A DNA stretch of 64,000 nt from Miscanthus floridulus (lineage: Eukaryota > Streptophyta > Magnoliopsida > Poales > Poaceae): the NCBI RefSeq assembly GCF_019320115.1, contig NC_089598.1, positions 78,742,570 to 78,806,569 of the forward strand. The letters are read 5' to 3'. The notes beneath the pieces were generated by a model. It worked only from the letters and a program-made list of their open reading frames with translations. It searched no databases and was not told the origin of the DNA. Position 1 is the first letter of the stretch. Each line of letters begins with the position of its first letter. Both the position numbers and the translations under genes were made by a program. Of the stretch, positions 1 through 11,933 are shown in pieces.

Positions 1-2930
1 CTGGCCAGGCCCTCAACTCCCTCTACGAGCAGTAGCAATTTACCTCCATGGTCACGTACGTACTACAGAGGGGAAGAACAGAGAGGTAGAAAGATGCAAC
101 TATTTATGATTTTGCCATCCTGTTGTTAATCCCCGCTATTTAATCGTTTTAGCTCCGTTTCGGTTCGTTCCAGTTGCGTTAGTTTCATGTCGTCGAAATC
201 TACGCAGTAGCGATATTAGTTTTCATATCACATGTTTATGAATTTATTTTATTAAAATACTAATTATGTCTATAATTAATTAATCGCTAATTAATTAAAG
301 TTGATTTAGGTTTTTGATTTCGATTCAATTGCGTGAGTTTCATCGCAATGTGTGATACGTGTTAGCATCGATGTTTAATATGTCTCACATCTTGGAAATT
401 TATAAGTTAAATATTAATTTGATTAATAATTATTCAATAGCTTTTAATTAAAAGCAACTACATAGGGTTAACTTCGTCCTTGTCGTGTTAAATCGTGCCA
501 ATGTAAGGTACGTGTTAGTAGCAACATTTGTCATATCACATGTTCATAATATTATAATTTAAATATTAATTTGATTAATGATTACGTAAACTTATTTCTA
601 AATAACAACAACCTAGGACAATATCCACCTTTTATAATTACTTGTTAATTAATGTTAACTTAAATATGTATTTATTAATTATAATTTGCTTAGTTTAAAC
701 ACGATTTATATAAAAGTCAGTTAAGATGCTTTCACATGCATTTTACTTTTGCAAAGTTAAAGTTTAACTTGCTTAATCTACATGGCAACATTTATGAATA
801 AAACATGATTACTTTAACTCAGTTTCTAAATCAAAATATAATTTGCTTAGTTTAACAACATGTCATATACAATTCGATTAGGTGCTCTCACATGTCAACT
901 TGTATTTGCAAGTTAAAATTGAATTAGAATAAATGGTATCGAGATATTTATAAATAAAATTTGATTAGTTAAACACGTTGCATATGTGATAAACTCGGTT
1001 AGTGGCTTTCACATATACTTTATTTTGCAAAGATGTAGCTTAACTTGATTAAATTATATAACAATGTTTAGGAATAAAACATGGGTAGTTTCAACTCGGG
1101 CTTCGGATTAAATTATGTTTTAACTAATCCAAATTAATAACACCTTCACATGGTTTTTCTTAATTAAAATAAATCAAGCATTTTGGCTTCTCTTTTATAA
1201 TATAGAACTCTGGTAGTCGTTTCTTTTGTACCATAGTTATCGGCGTGTTCTACGCAGTGGCATTAATGGTTCTCATGTTACTCAAATGTGTTTTGGCAGT
1301 TAAAAAGTTAATTGTATTAATACTATCTCTTGCATCATTTTTCAAAATATAAAGTCAATATAGGTTTTATACCACGCTCTTTCTTAAGAAATGAATCAAG
1401 TTGATTAATGAAAATATCCTTCGATAGTCGCTTTTCCGTTGAATCGCATATAGTGTGTCTTTTACGGTTGTGTGTTCATAGTGATATGTTGTTTTGCTTA
1501 TTTTATTGGTTGGTGTACTATTCTCATATATTCTTGTTTGTATGCCATGTATAGATGTTTGTGTGGTGATATATGGTTCAGTCAATCGGTAAGGTTTATG
1601 TGGTGATTAAGAAGCTATTCTCTGAAGACTCAAAGCTGAGAATTGGAAGCAGAAGATTGGAAGTTGAATACTAAAGGCTTTTGAACGTATTGCTTTGGGG
1701 AAAAAGCAAGTTAAGGCAAGTATAATATGGGGCTCCTTGTTACCTATTCACTTTAATGCAATCTCAATTCATATGCATATGTTAATGAACCGCCTGGAGT
1801 CTGTTTACCTTGATATTGATTATCCTATCCTTGATTTACCTATGAGTTTTGCATATGGGTAGTATGCTCAGTTTGCTCCAACTAATATTGACTAAAGAAT
1901 ACAATTAAAGATATATGCAATATGGTATTAAAAGATGTTTTTAGCAACATGGACAGAAGGGGGCTAGAGCATTGGGCCTTTTAGGGTGCTCTAGTCTGCC
2001 CTCCATAAGGACTGAATCTTAAAATGGCAACCTAGGACTTACAGTACAGCTGTGAGGGCTACATGGCTCTGGCTTTAGCTTAGTATGAGAACATTTTCTA
2101 GCTTATTAGTGGTAACCTTTATGGCGCAAGAGGGGCTCCGACAGGTATGATTTTGGCCTGCCAAGAGGGTGCACTTTTGTTTGTTAGTCCTTGGAGGGGG
2201 TTCATGCTTATTGATGGGGAAACCTTAGCAGCCCTAACTTGTTAGATGAACCTTTGAAAGGCTTGATAGTGAACCCAACCGACCTTCCTTGGTAGTGGGT
2301 CAAGAGGCTGATCACCTCAGGCGAAAGGGTAAATCATGACTCATAGTGAAAGTGTACAAACTCTGCAGAGTATAAAACTGATATATCAGCCGTGCTCACA
2401 GACACGAGTGGCCTGGATCCTTTTTGAGATAGATGGTTCTATGGATGGTTAGGGATATGATCAACCTTGATGTTAAGTATACTTACACCTTGGGAGCTTA
2501 AGTATAACCTAGCAACATAGGTTTAACAAATAAAATATGACCAACTAAAAGTGCTTATCGTAGTTCAGCCATGTCTAGCCTTTTGAGCCTTGCATCCCCT
2601 CATGTTATACTTGTTGAGTATGGTGCGCTCACACTTGCTTTACAATCAACAAAAATCCCAGATGGGTACCAGATGGTGGATCAAGTGAAGAGTTTCTTAT
2701 GGAGTCCATGAGTACCAGGCGAGTGTTTCCCCCAGTCAACCGTCCCTATGGAGTATGGAGTCCCAAAGAGAAGATTAAGAATAGTTTCCGCTATGTTTCT
2801 ATAATAGTTATAATTATGTTCGATATATAATAAAGCATTGTTCTTGATATTCTCCATATTTGTCGCTATGTGTCATGTGGACATCCTGGGCACACATATA
2901 GTTAGCGCTTGATATTCTTTGGAAAACCGG
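1..2930. other. AT-rich non-coding repetitive DNA, no gene seen
   Basis: No open reading frame here shows a recognisable domain. The first 1.2 kb is very AT-rich, with many TTAATTAA-type blocks and diverged internal repeats (listed separately). From about 1.75 to 2.9 kb the sequence becomes more balanced and looks like the long untranslated dispersed repeats common in Andropogoneae genomes. That last point is recognition, not measurement. It may be the internal or LTR part of a degraded retrotransposon, but I see no primer-binding site or pol motif. Confidence 0.5.
688..1135. repeat. Three diverged direct repeats of about 150 bp
   Basis: The phrase 'tgcttagtttaa' followed by a 'gctttcacatg' block, a 'tttgcaa(a)g(a/t)t' block and a 'tttatgaataaaa' block recurs three times with heavy divergence. 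The copies start near 688, 844 and 965. The run is non-coding and AT-rich. It probably belongs to the untranslated part of an old retrotransposon. Confidence 0.45.
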
Positions 2931-3279
2931 GTGCGATAGTGCTGATGCAACCTATCAATAGCGATCGATGAGAAATATTTGAAGGGACATTATCCTAGCA
3001 TTTGATCAACACTTGATAGCCGATTCGTTTCATCATCGACTTTAATAGCCGGTACCGGAGAAGGTATCGCCTCTAGTTCAAAAAATGAAAATCTTCAAAG
3101 ACATAAAAGTTGATACGATATGTGTCGTCTCCAGAGCAAAAAATAAAAACAAAGACATTCATGACACATAAAGGGGCATTGCACTGAGATACATTCATTA
3201 AAAAATAGAAGGTTTCATTCATTAGTTTGCCCTAAGTACAGACTAATCGAAGACCTTGTTCACCACATCCTAAGCAGAT

Positions 3280-3915
3280 GTGATGTCTACGATGGCCTCC
3301 ACCGCTATGATGAATTCTTCCATCAGGTCTCATGCTCCTCAGGGCCGTCGCCCATTGGGAAGCCAGTCTCCATGGCATGGACCTCGTACCCTGTCTGGAC
3401 TTGCGCCGCGGTCAGCGCCACCGACGTGCCATGACGAACGCCGTGGAGGGTGATCTCCTAAACGCGGGCTGGGATGTCTTGTAGGCGAGCATTGATGAGG
3501 GAACCCCCAGCATTGATGGCGTCTATGGCCACGTTTGCCGCCAGTTGGAGAGACTCCAACTGCACCGTCAGGGCTAGCAATCACAGGAACAGAAAGACTA
3601 TCAAGATAAAGGCGGTAGTCAGAATGGAAGAGTTCATGGAGCTCATCTTACCCACCACCGCAGTGTCAGACTCGGCCAGCCACACTCGAACGGCACTAGC
3701 CTCCTCCTTGGCCACATGAAGGGCCACTTGGAAGACCCCGAGACGGATCTCAAGCTGGTCATTTCTCTGAGTTGCCTCGGAATAGCGATCCTAGGCCACC
3801 CTCCACTCTCGGAAGAAGCACTAGGCATCATCGCCGTTGTACGAATCGGAAGAATCCGACAATGAGGCCAGCACGGAAGATGCAGCGTTAGAGGGCTCAC
3901 CTGTCCTAGGAAGAG
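3280..3915 (-). pseudogene. C-terminal exon of the transposon-carried PMD gene (helical, partly coiled coil)
   Basis: Read on the minus strand in one frame, this stretch gives a mostly open helical protein with the segments 'VFQVALHVAKEEASAVRVW', 'VQLESLQLAANVAIDAIN' and 'MGDGPEEHE' near the end. In-frame stops interrupt it in at least three places. I recognise this tail as the usual C-terminal part of long PMD-type ORFs carried by grass LTR retrotransposons. Its function is unknown. It is separated from the coiled-coil exon by about 0.5 kb that looks intronic. The overlapping ORFs on both strands here are shadows. Confidence 0.5.
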
Positions 3916-4504
3916 GACAGAGACTATCATTCAACACAAATCTATAGACAAATTAGAATAGTTCATCATCACAAGTAGAAGATGTCGATCTCATCTCATG
4001 CGTCGAAGGCACTGATTCACCAGCATGTTCTCCTCCAAAACCTCCTCCGCTGTGCGCTTGCTGCGGTTCTCCTCGCCGGCCATGAAGTCGATCGGATCTA
4101 CAGGAAGGAAGGGAGGCCGCTACAAAGTTCTGTGAGAGTGAAGAAAAGCAAAGGAATAGGAGCGGCTGTGAGTGTGGATGTGTTCGAGGCCAGAGCCCTC
4201 AGGTGGTATTTGAAGCCACAGAACGAAGAGGTGGACACCTCGGGACGTGCAATAGGCAACCGCAATTAATAGAAGGTGAAGCACCACCTCACTAATACCG
4301 CATAGAATACGGCGCCAGGTGACTAAGGACAGAAGATTGAAGGGCTCTCTTAATAAAGGTCATGTTTTTAGACCTAAATGGGATTAAGATCGAGAGTCTG
4401 GAATCGGCTATTTTCAAAATCGGCTCTTTAGCTGGAACAAAGAAAAACATAGTGAGACAACGGAAAGTGTGGTTGTCATTAGTTCTACACAAGACATATG
4501 TCGA

Positions 4505-5133
4505 TACATGAATTACAAGTCTAGAACATCCTGGATCGCTTTCAACACTTCTAGCCGAATAGCATCAACTTCTATGATCTGTTGTTTATCTTCTTCGGTT
4601 GATCCAGGAATGCTCTCGAGGCTACCTCGGATGGCTCTGCCTTCTCTGACTTTGGCCAGTAGTTCCTATTTCTTTTCCTACATGGAATCAGGTATTTTAG
4701 CTTGGGTGGACTTATGACAGTCAATGGAAACCTTCAGGTTTTCTAGCTCCTTCACAAGTTCTGCATGCCTGGCTTCCAGTTGAGACAATTATGGGTCAAT
4801 ACTGAGGGAGGAGTTCTTCAAGTGATCAATCAACTATGACAATTCTTTAGCCTCTTGCCTGTTAGAGTTCCCCTTGGCCAATAAAGTTTCACGATCAAAC
4901 AGATTCCTCTGAGCCTGTTTGACCTTCAGGACCTGATCTTCAAAGATAGAAAAAGGAGACAAGACTCTAGAGAGAGCTGGGGATGGATTATCATTGATGG
5001 CCAAGAAGACTCTATGCATTTGATCTATGTCTTGGACCAAATTGGCTATATTTTTCTTAAATATTGGCAGAACATCGCTTAGCTGATTTTTGGTCTCTTC
5101 TGGCAAGGTTTCCTTGGAGGAAGTGGCTGACAA
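4505..5133 (-). pseudogene. Coiled-coil exon of the transposon-carried PMD gene
   Basis: A minus-strand reading frame of about 200 codons is rich in Glu, Lys, Leu and Gln, with heptad-like spacing (for example 'DQVLKVKQAQRNLFDRE' and 'LSQLEARHAELVKELENLK'), so a coiled coil is likely. In-frame stops occur in the second half. It follows the PMD exons in the right order and orientation for a C-terminal dimerisation region. No enzymatic motif is visible. Exon limits are approximate; the upstream 0.7 kb holds introns and short degenerate exons I could not place. Confidence 0.5.
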
Positions 5134-5846
5134 ACTAATTTCATCTTCATCAAAATACTCATCAAGATTGAAAGAGTAACTCAGGGCTAGAAGATTGAGT
5201 GCCTGTGTATAAGGAAATATTGATTAGGAGGTTTAAATCAGTTTATAACAAATGGATGGCAAAGAGGATACATTACCTTCTCTACAGTAGCCTCTATCTA
5301 AAAAAAGGAATAGCTGATGATGCACCAATAGCATCTGGTTGGATCGGCTCTGAGCTTTCAACATTGGTATCTGCAATGTCACATTTTAGTTCATAATTGT
5401 TGCAGAAGAATAAAAGGGACGTTTAACTTCCTTACCATCAGTTGCATGCTGAGCTAGGGAATCAATAGGATCACCTTCGACGCCGATAGGATCATTAAGT
5501 GGGCTGTCAGGCTCCTGCTCTTGCATGGGTCTTTCCTCAGGAAGTATCTAGCATGGTAAGAAGCCAGATGAAGAATGGAAACCAAGTAGATTAAAAGGTT
5601 AAAGAAAATGCTCTGACAAGCATCAAGGATAAAACTCACATTTTCTGTTGTTATGGAAGCATCGGTTATTTCAACTAAAATCAGCTCCTTTTGAGGATCA
5701 GCCGATGGGGGTTCAGTTGGTGCTGAGTCAAACGCCTAGGATAGTAGTCCTACTCCCAGAGTAGGTTGGGACGCAATGCTCAATAGCTGTGAAAGAATGG
5801 GATTAGCAATTGAATAACATTTTTGATAAGGAGATAAATTATTTAC

Positions 5847-6067
5847 TTGAGCAGCTGATGGTCTCGTTCCCAGTAGTGGTTTTCTGGGTTGTCCCTTGAA
5901 CCCCCTTGCGCTTTAAAGATTGATGTCATGATTGTGGGGGCAGCATGAGTTTGCATCACTTTCTTCAACGAAGGTGCAGCCAATCCCATTCTTGCAACTG
6001 GGCATGGTGGCCGATAGTCTATGGGATGCCCCTTCCTATCTAAGCTTGGAGAATCAAATTCAATATC
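5847..6067 (-). pseudogene. Middle exon of the transposon-carried PMD gene
   Basis: A clear acceptor (pyrimidine-rich 'cccttttcag') precedes an open minus-strand stretch with 'DIEFDSPSLDRKGHPIDYR' and 'PPCPVARMGLAAPSLKK'. The stretch ends at a plausible 'gtaaat' donor. It is the proline-rich linker that normally follows the PMD core in this gene type. I infer the splice sites by eye. The exon itself has no stop, unlike its neighbours. Confidence 0.5.
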
Positions 6068-6081
6068 CTGAAAAGGGTCGG

Positions 6082-7742
6082 TTAGAGCAGTTGATGAAAT
6101 AATTCATCAAATAATTTTCTTAAAAGAAATAGCAAAGTCACCTCACTATTAGAAGCAAATTCCCCATCCAGAGCTATGCACAAAGGATGGATCGACCCAC
6201 AGAAGTGATGGGAGCACCATTCTTGCCACCAGGAGTCAAAATGAGTGGAAGAAAAGTTGGCCCTAATCCAGTCATGCAAGCAAAGGGAAGGAAGATCTTA
6301 TCTCAACTAAAAAATTCTGGAGGCTTCCATCACCTCAGTGATATCTTCCCGTGGCTTCAGTATGTTCTTGAAGAACAGTTGAGTAGGCAATTGGCCAAGG
6401 CCGAACTGATGGGCTACGAAGGATGGATTGTAAAACTCATAAGTTGGAAGGTTGCCTAGGACAAAGGAGCATGTAGCCATTTTGCCACGACCATGACAAA
6501 ATGTGGCTGGAAGAATATAGGGCTTGATGAAAGAATTAAAGATTGCAGCCGATGTTTCATCTAAACATCCTGATTCAAACCAAAATTTGAATGAGAAAAT
6601 CAGCTCATCATTCTCATCCTCATTGTATGGCAACCAAGTTAGGATGCCTGCATTGAACCCTCTATAAAACTTTTTGAAGAGATGACCAATATCGATATCA
6701 ATTGTTATGGCCGATTCAGTCTCACCATAGCTTGTACACTGACGGGTTCTTCCTTCTTCGCCTCTATATTCGTCATCAAAGTTGGAGGAAGGGAAACTCA
6801 GGTTTCTGAGATCAAGCCTTAGAATCTTATGCGTGTACAAGTTAAGCCATAGTTGTATCAACCACTAGGGGCCACTGATAGCATGCACTGATTCATTCTT
6901 CAGTAAATGGGTAGAAACCTGATACATTAGATGATAAGCGGCTCCTAACAGATCCTTTCCAAGAGGGATGTCCTTGCCTACTGCTAGATGCTCGGCCATG
7001 AGTTTATGGTTGTAAGTTAGGCCACAAGATGATCTGTAGGAGACGAATCTCTCAAGCCACAAGTTCAGAAAGGCTACATATTCCCTTTCACTAACATTTG
7101 ATTTGTCTCTGATATGATTCAGAATGTAGCTAGCCCATCCTGTGCAGTCTAATATCTTAGCTAATTTCTTAGATCCAGCACTCAAGTACTCATAAGGTTG
7201 CATTGATCTAGTAATTCTAAGGCTGATCAATATGTAAACATCGGTCAGAGTAATGGTCATTGGACCATGACCAAATACAAAAGCATTAAGGGCATTGGAC
7301 CAGAAATAAGATGCGGAAATCAAGAGTGAATCATTCCTCTCCATCCCGAACAATGAGAGTGTCAAGCATTGATTCAAATCATAAAGCTTCCAATCTCCAC
7401 CCTTTTTATCAGACACCCTACGGAACCAATTTCTCCATCCCTTAGGCATTTTTGGCCAATTTCTAAAGGGAGTTTTGGTATTTCAAGAAGACAAATCCAC
7501 TGCAGACTATTTGAAGGGGATTTGGTTGGTTTCTTAACGGATGAAATAAGATGGATCAGGATCACCCATAGGCCCAAGAAAATAAACATTGGGAGTAACA
7601 GCTGATGGAATCAAGATTTTATTCCTCATTTCCTAGAAATCGGGTAAAATAAATTTAAGGGCAAAGGAAATACAGGGTAGCGATTGACATTTTGAGAATG
7701 GGAGTTTGAAATCATACCTCAAGATGTGGTTGCTGGTCGCCA
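6082..7742 (-). pseudogene. Plant mobile domain (PMD, aminotransferase-like) gene core, antisense to the retrotransposon
   Basis: Two long minus-strand ORFs (about 194 and 184 codons) are really one exon split by a single TAG where the family has Trp ('HAISGP' then stop then 'LIQLWLNLY'). The product carries PMD hallmarks: 'ISASYFWSNALNAFVFGHG', a 'PMTITLTDVYILISLRI' block, then 'SWWQEWCSHHFCGSIHP' near the C-terminal side. PMD proteins such as Arabidopsis MAIN and MAIL1 act in the nucleus in silencing and genome maintenance; transposon-borne PMDs have no assigned function. A short first exon may start near the right edge. Several further stops lie just upstream of the core, at positions where Gln, Arg or Trp would be expected. 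Not a functional gene in this copy. Confidence 0.75.
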
Positions 7743-8027
7743 TTACAGCCAAGACATATGTGAATCTGGGGAAGACTGCTTGAATAAGAGCTTAACGAGG
7801 AGGAAGATTTGCTAGGGTTGAAGTTTTGGCAATGGCGGCGTCGGCTGTTGAGATTTGCTTGAGAAAGAAGGGGAAAGCAAACAGGCCGAGTGAGTCAGAA
7901 AGGATACCATTGGGACATTATATAAGACTCATCTCGGGAAGTCAGGAGTCACGCGTATGTCTCGGAGCAAAACGGCTGCGGCGTGGTAGACGGATAAATA
8001 GGAATTTTCGAATAAAATCACTTTTAT

Positions 8028-8043
8028 CCCAAAATTGGGGGCA
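8028..8043 (+). other. Polypurine tract before the 3' LTR
   Basis: The run 'aaaattgggggca' is purine-rich and is followed immediately by a TG-starting sequence, as expected for the plus-strand primer site of an LTR retrotransposon. Its position next to the LTR start fixes the element as plus-strand, opposite to the PMD gene. Confidence 0.6.
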
Positions 8044-9695
8044 TGTGTTTACACCAAAATTTGGAGAGAAAGACGTGGGAATTCGAAGGCTTCCAAAATT
8101 GTGCCCATCAAGGAATCGATCGCATAAGGATCGATATCAATTGATTCAGATACGACTCTGAAATCGGATCTCTTTGGATGACGTCAGCAGATAGCGATGA
8201 TGAGCTATGGTTGGCGCCAGGAAACTACATATCGGACTCTACAAAAAGGGAAAGATTATGGTCCAAATTATCTTAAATTAGGAATGTTCTCTTCTATGCC
8301 AAAGATTGTAACAAGTCGTGCTCGAGTAGGATTCATGTTTAGGCTCCGGGTATAAATATTGGACCCCGGCTATTGTAAAGACACAATCAATCCAATACAA
8401 GTTACTTACTTTTTTTTGCCATGGCCACCCCTTAGGAGTAGGAGTAGAGTAGACTCAGCGAGTTCTTCAGCGAGTAGGGCTACATCAGTCCGGCCGACCT
8501 CCGGCTTGTCTGTAAGTACCGCCATGGCTTATACTTCTGTTCGTACGGCTGCATCGATCAGGTCGACCTCCACTACGACTCTGGTATAAGCTAGTTATCA
8601 ATTCTTGTTTAGTTCAAGTACGGCTGCATCGATTCGGTCGACCTCCACTGCTCGAACTAGATTAAGGTCAAGTTATCGGCTCTATCTAAGGGTGGCGCCC
8701 TTCAGATAGATTCATTAAGTTACCGATATTGCTTATTGCTTCCATTATTTATTTAATTACAGCAATATCACTTCGCCCGATTAGGATTGATCTAGATCGA
8801 CCTTATATCCTATTTAACCCAACGTTTATTAATCTAAAACTGATCTAATATGCATCTTAAACGATGAGTTATGTTTTATCGGTTGTTTTATGTCAATCTT
8901 GATCGTGCATAGTGTGCGGTTAAGACATGTTTTGTCTTGAATAGATCTATTGGCTAATGAAAACCGTTCCGTGACCTGTTATCACGGCCTGTGTGATTCT
9001 ACCTCACACCCCACTGTTAGCACCGTGGAGTGAGGATCGTTATTTGGTAGATCTGTTCCTGATAGGGCGTAACCTTAACTGTCCGTCATACCTGAATCGG
9101 CTGTTTTAGCCGATATCGAGTGATTTCACATACGTAGTTCATGTCACGAGACCGTTAAAGTAAAGGTAGGTTGAAAGATATGTTAGCCCCATGATCTTAT
9201 TATTGTATTATGGCCTACATGATTCTGCCTTATGCCCCACTGATATTAGTAATAAGTTAGGGTCGTCAAGTCTATTGTTGTTTCTACGGCCTGTATGATT
9301 CTGCCTCATGCCCCACTGTCATAGCGGTAGATGAGATCTAATATGTTCATTAGATTTATTTTTATTAAATGGTTAAATGGTGATGAGCTGCTTCTTTATA
9401 TAAAAGGGACTCAATTACTTGCAATCATTGGCTTAGCATAAACTTATTATTGTTGGCATCTTATTGCCATTGACTAATATTTGTCTAAATAATAATATTC
9501 ATCCTGAACGATAACCGATTTTTGTTACATAACCCCATGAGCTTTAGCTGATTTATTCTTATGAATATGCTAGAATCGACTATTTAGTCGATCTCCTTCC
9601 ATATCGGCTCTCAGAGCCACACATTCGAGACTGTCTGACAATACCGGCATGTTCTGCCTTAAATTACTGATTAGTTTTCTCTCATTGTCAATTAC
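8044..9695 (+). mobile_element. 3' LTR of the PMD-carrying retrotransposon (about 1.65 kb)
   Basis: It begins 'tgtgtttacaccaaaattt' directly after the purine tract and contains a TATA box about 300 bp in. It seems to end near 'gtcaattaca', just before sequence that belongs to another element. Inside are repeated blocks: 'cggctgcatcgat' followed by 'ggtcgacctccact' twice, and 'gcctgtatgattctgcctca'-like units followed by 'ccccactg' three times (near 8985, 9212 and 9290). The end is approximate because no second LTR is in the window for comparison. Confidence 0.55.
8351..8358 (+). promoter_or_regulatory. LTR TATA box
   Basis: 'tataaata' lies in the plus-strand LTR about 300 bp from its start and is followed 30-40 bp later by the likely transcript start. 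It agrees with the orientation inferred from the purine tract. Confidence 0.55.
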
Positions 9696-9770
9696 AGAGT
9701 TAAATTGACTGACATGTCTCGGGAGGATTGCTCAGGATCGACCACCTCTGCATTGAAGCCAGGCGGATCT

Positions 9771-11914
9771 CTAGCTCCATCGAGCAGACCCTTCTGGCTT
9801 GCTCGTGTGCCCTCGGCACGGGATGAAATTTCGTGCCGACAACTTCTTGTACCTATCCATGGAAACAAGGGTGTTGTCGGGTCCTCTCTTTCTGGTGAAT
9901 TGTCCACCTTGATTGCTTCTAGGGTCGTAACCTTTGTCCTGTGGGCCACGTGGGAATTGTTCATGAGTACGTTCTTCAGATGCAATCATCTTCTGTACTG
10001 TATGCTTGAATTCTTTGGCGGTCTCCATATTATCATCGTAGAACTTTTCAAACTCCCACTTATATTTGATCCCGTTGGCGAAGTGATCTATCACCTCTCT
10101 GTCTATGATATCAAAGACTTGGGCCCGTATTTTAGAAAAGCGGTGATAATATTGCTGGAAGGATTCATCTGGTTTCTGTTTGCAAGTTCTAAGCTCGTTC
10201 TGAGTACTTGAGTGGGTGAGGGTGCCGCAAAAATTTTCACAGAATTTGCGCTGAAGTTGTCCCCAAGTATCGATGGAGCGGGCTCGTAGTCTATCAAACT
10301 AGGTGAGAGGCATAGTATCGAGTGCCATGGGAAAATACAATACTTTGATGTCGTCGTTGTCGCCTGCCAACTCGATGGACTGAGAGTAGATATGCAATCA
10401 TTGGTTGGGTTCTGTCTTTCCATCATACTTGGCATGGTTGGACAGCTTAAACTTGTAGAGAAGCCAGATAGAGAGTAGTTTGTCAAAGAAACATGGGAAC
10501 CTGTCAGATGAGATACTGGCCTCCCTATACTCGAACTCGCCTCTGCCTTCCCTGTTGCTATACTGGTGCCCGTGATATGCCAAATGTGTGGCATCCTGAT
10601 TCCTGTTCTAGTTACCCTATGGTCCTAGACGGGAGTGGGCTGGTAATCGCTGTTCTCCTCCTTGGTTACCCTGCGGTCCAAGACAAGAGTGGGCTAGTGC
10701 CCGCTCCTCTGGTCCTCGGGAAGGGTTATCTTGAGATGTCGCTTTTGCAACCTGAATCTAAAGGGCTGTTGATTCCAAAATGACTTTGAGTCGTTGCTGA
10801 TCTGGAGTAGGGTTTTCTATGGCTGCCATCTCTTCTACCAGGGCGTAGACGTTGGCATAGGGCGTGGTAAAGACCTTGTGGCTAGCTACTTCCATGAACT
10901 CAAGCTCAAGGTTGCGTGATGTGGATACTCTGATGGCATCACGATCTCTGCGCTGTCGTTTTGCTTCTTCATCTCATAGATGTTGTTCATATGCTGCCTC
11001 TGCAACCAGGCGTTGTCATTCAATGTCTCAACAAGCAATTGATACTGCTGCCACTCTGCCCTACGGTGTTGGGTGCGGTTGCACCGAGCTTGTCGAGCTC
11101 TGTTCTTCTTTTTCCTAGTTGTCCTCTGCTCGTCGGTTTCTCCGTTAGGTGGCGCAGTGTCAAAGGAGATGTTGGACAAGGCTTCCTCTCCATCTTAGAT
11201 ATCTGGTGCGTTAGGCATAGAGATCTGGGGTGGTTGTCTAGCCATGAAGACTTCTCTAGAGTGCCTCCTAAGTTTCGAGTGAGTTTTAGATTCTGCAGTC
11301 ATCGCAATGTCTAAGATCTCTGTAGAATCGTGATCGTTGTTGTCCGCTAGAAGAGTTCTGATGTCCTAATAAGGCAAGAGTTCCACCATGCTGACTAGAC
11401 GAGATGGATCTGTTAAAGAAGTGTCGGGTCGAGCACCCGGCCAATGGACGATGTCTCCTTTGGGTGTGATGGATAGAACCAATCCTCTCTCAGCATCTGC
11501 GAGAGGGATCTCTTGCTCAGACTGCACAAGATAGTTGATCGTATCTTGATAGATTGAAGCTCAATTCTTAAGTCCGAGTGGAAAACAAACTGGGTCTTCG
11601 AGTTGGGTTTCAGATGGGATCTCCAACCCGGACAAAGGTGACGTGTCCGAGTGGGAGTCATGGTTGATGGTGACCTCCTAAGTTCGAGTTGAATCAGAAA
11701 TTTTGAGGTGCGAAAATTTCTCGGTGAGTTGATCTAGCGTGGTCGTCGAGACATCTGGTGAAGCTTGAGTTGCCGAGATCTCCATGAGATGACTTTTGAG
11801 CTTGCCGTTGTCGTTTGCCTTGTAGATCCAGGAGCCAAAGATGAAGGTGGTTCTCATCGAGAAAATCATATCGTCGAGGTCCGCCAAGCTCTTGATCACG
11901 AAGTCATCGAAATC
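9771..11914 (-). pseudogene. gag of Ty3/gypsy (Tat-like) retrotransposon, degenerate
   Basis: In changing minus-strand frames the typical gag features appear in order: N-terminal 'FIFGSWIYKANDNGKL' and 'TTTLDQLTEKFSHL', then 'LPYKFKLSNHAKYDGK'-like and 'FPMALDTMPL' capsid segments, 'FCENFCGTLTHSSTQNEL', 'FQQYYHRFSKIRAQVFDI' and 'IDHFANGIKYKWEF'. The protein packages element RNA. Several stops and frame changes (for example after 'GKTEPNQ') make it non-functional. The segment order and wording match the gag of the right-end gypsy element closely. The zinc-knuckle end is not clearly present before the truncation. Confidence 0.75.
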
Positions 11915-11933
11915 CCCTACCCGGCGCGCCAGC
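11914..11933 (-). other. Primer-binding site
   Basis: Directly inside the LTR end the minus strand reads 'gctggcgcgccgggtagggg'. A near-identical sequence follows the LTR of the right-end gypsy element. 'TGGCGC' primer sites are usual for Tat/Athila-type elements; the exact tRNA cannot be decided by eye. Confidence 0.65.

Larger units (their letters stand above)
3200..9695 (+). mobile_element. LTR retrotransposon, 3' part, with an antisense plant-mobile-domain gene
   Basis: The right side has the arrangement expected at the 3' end of an LTR retrotransposon: a purine tract just before a TG-starting sequence with a plus-strand TATA box. Upstream of it lies a multi-exon gene on the opposite strand. 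Extra antisense ORFs between pol and the 3' LTR are known in the Tat lineage of Ty3/gypsy elements (Grande, Retand), which is the basis for the class call. No gag or pol of this element and no 5' LTR lie in the window, so the left boundary is a guess. The right end abuts a truncated gag gene of another gypsy element, suggesting this element inserted into that one. Confidence 0.6.
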
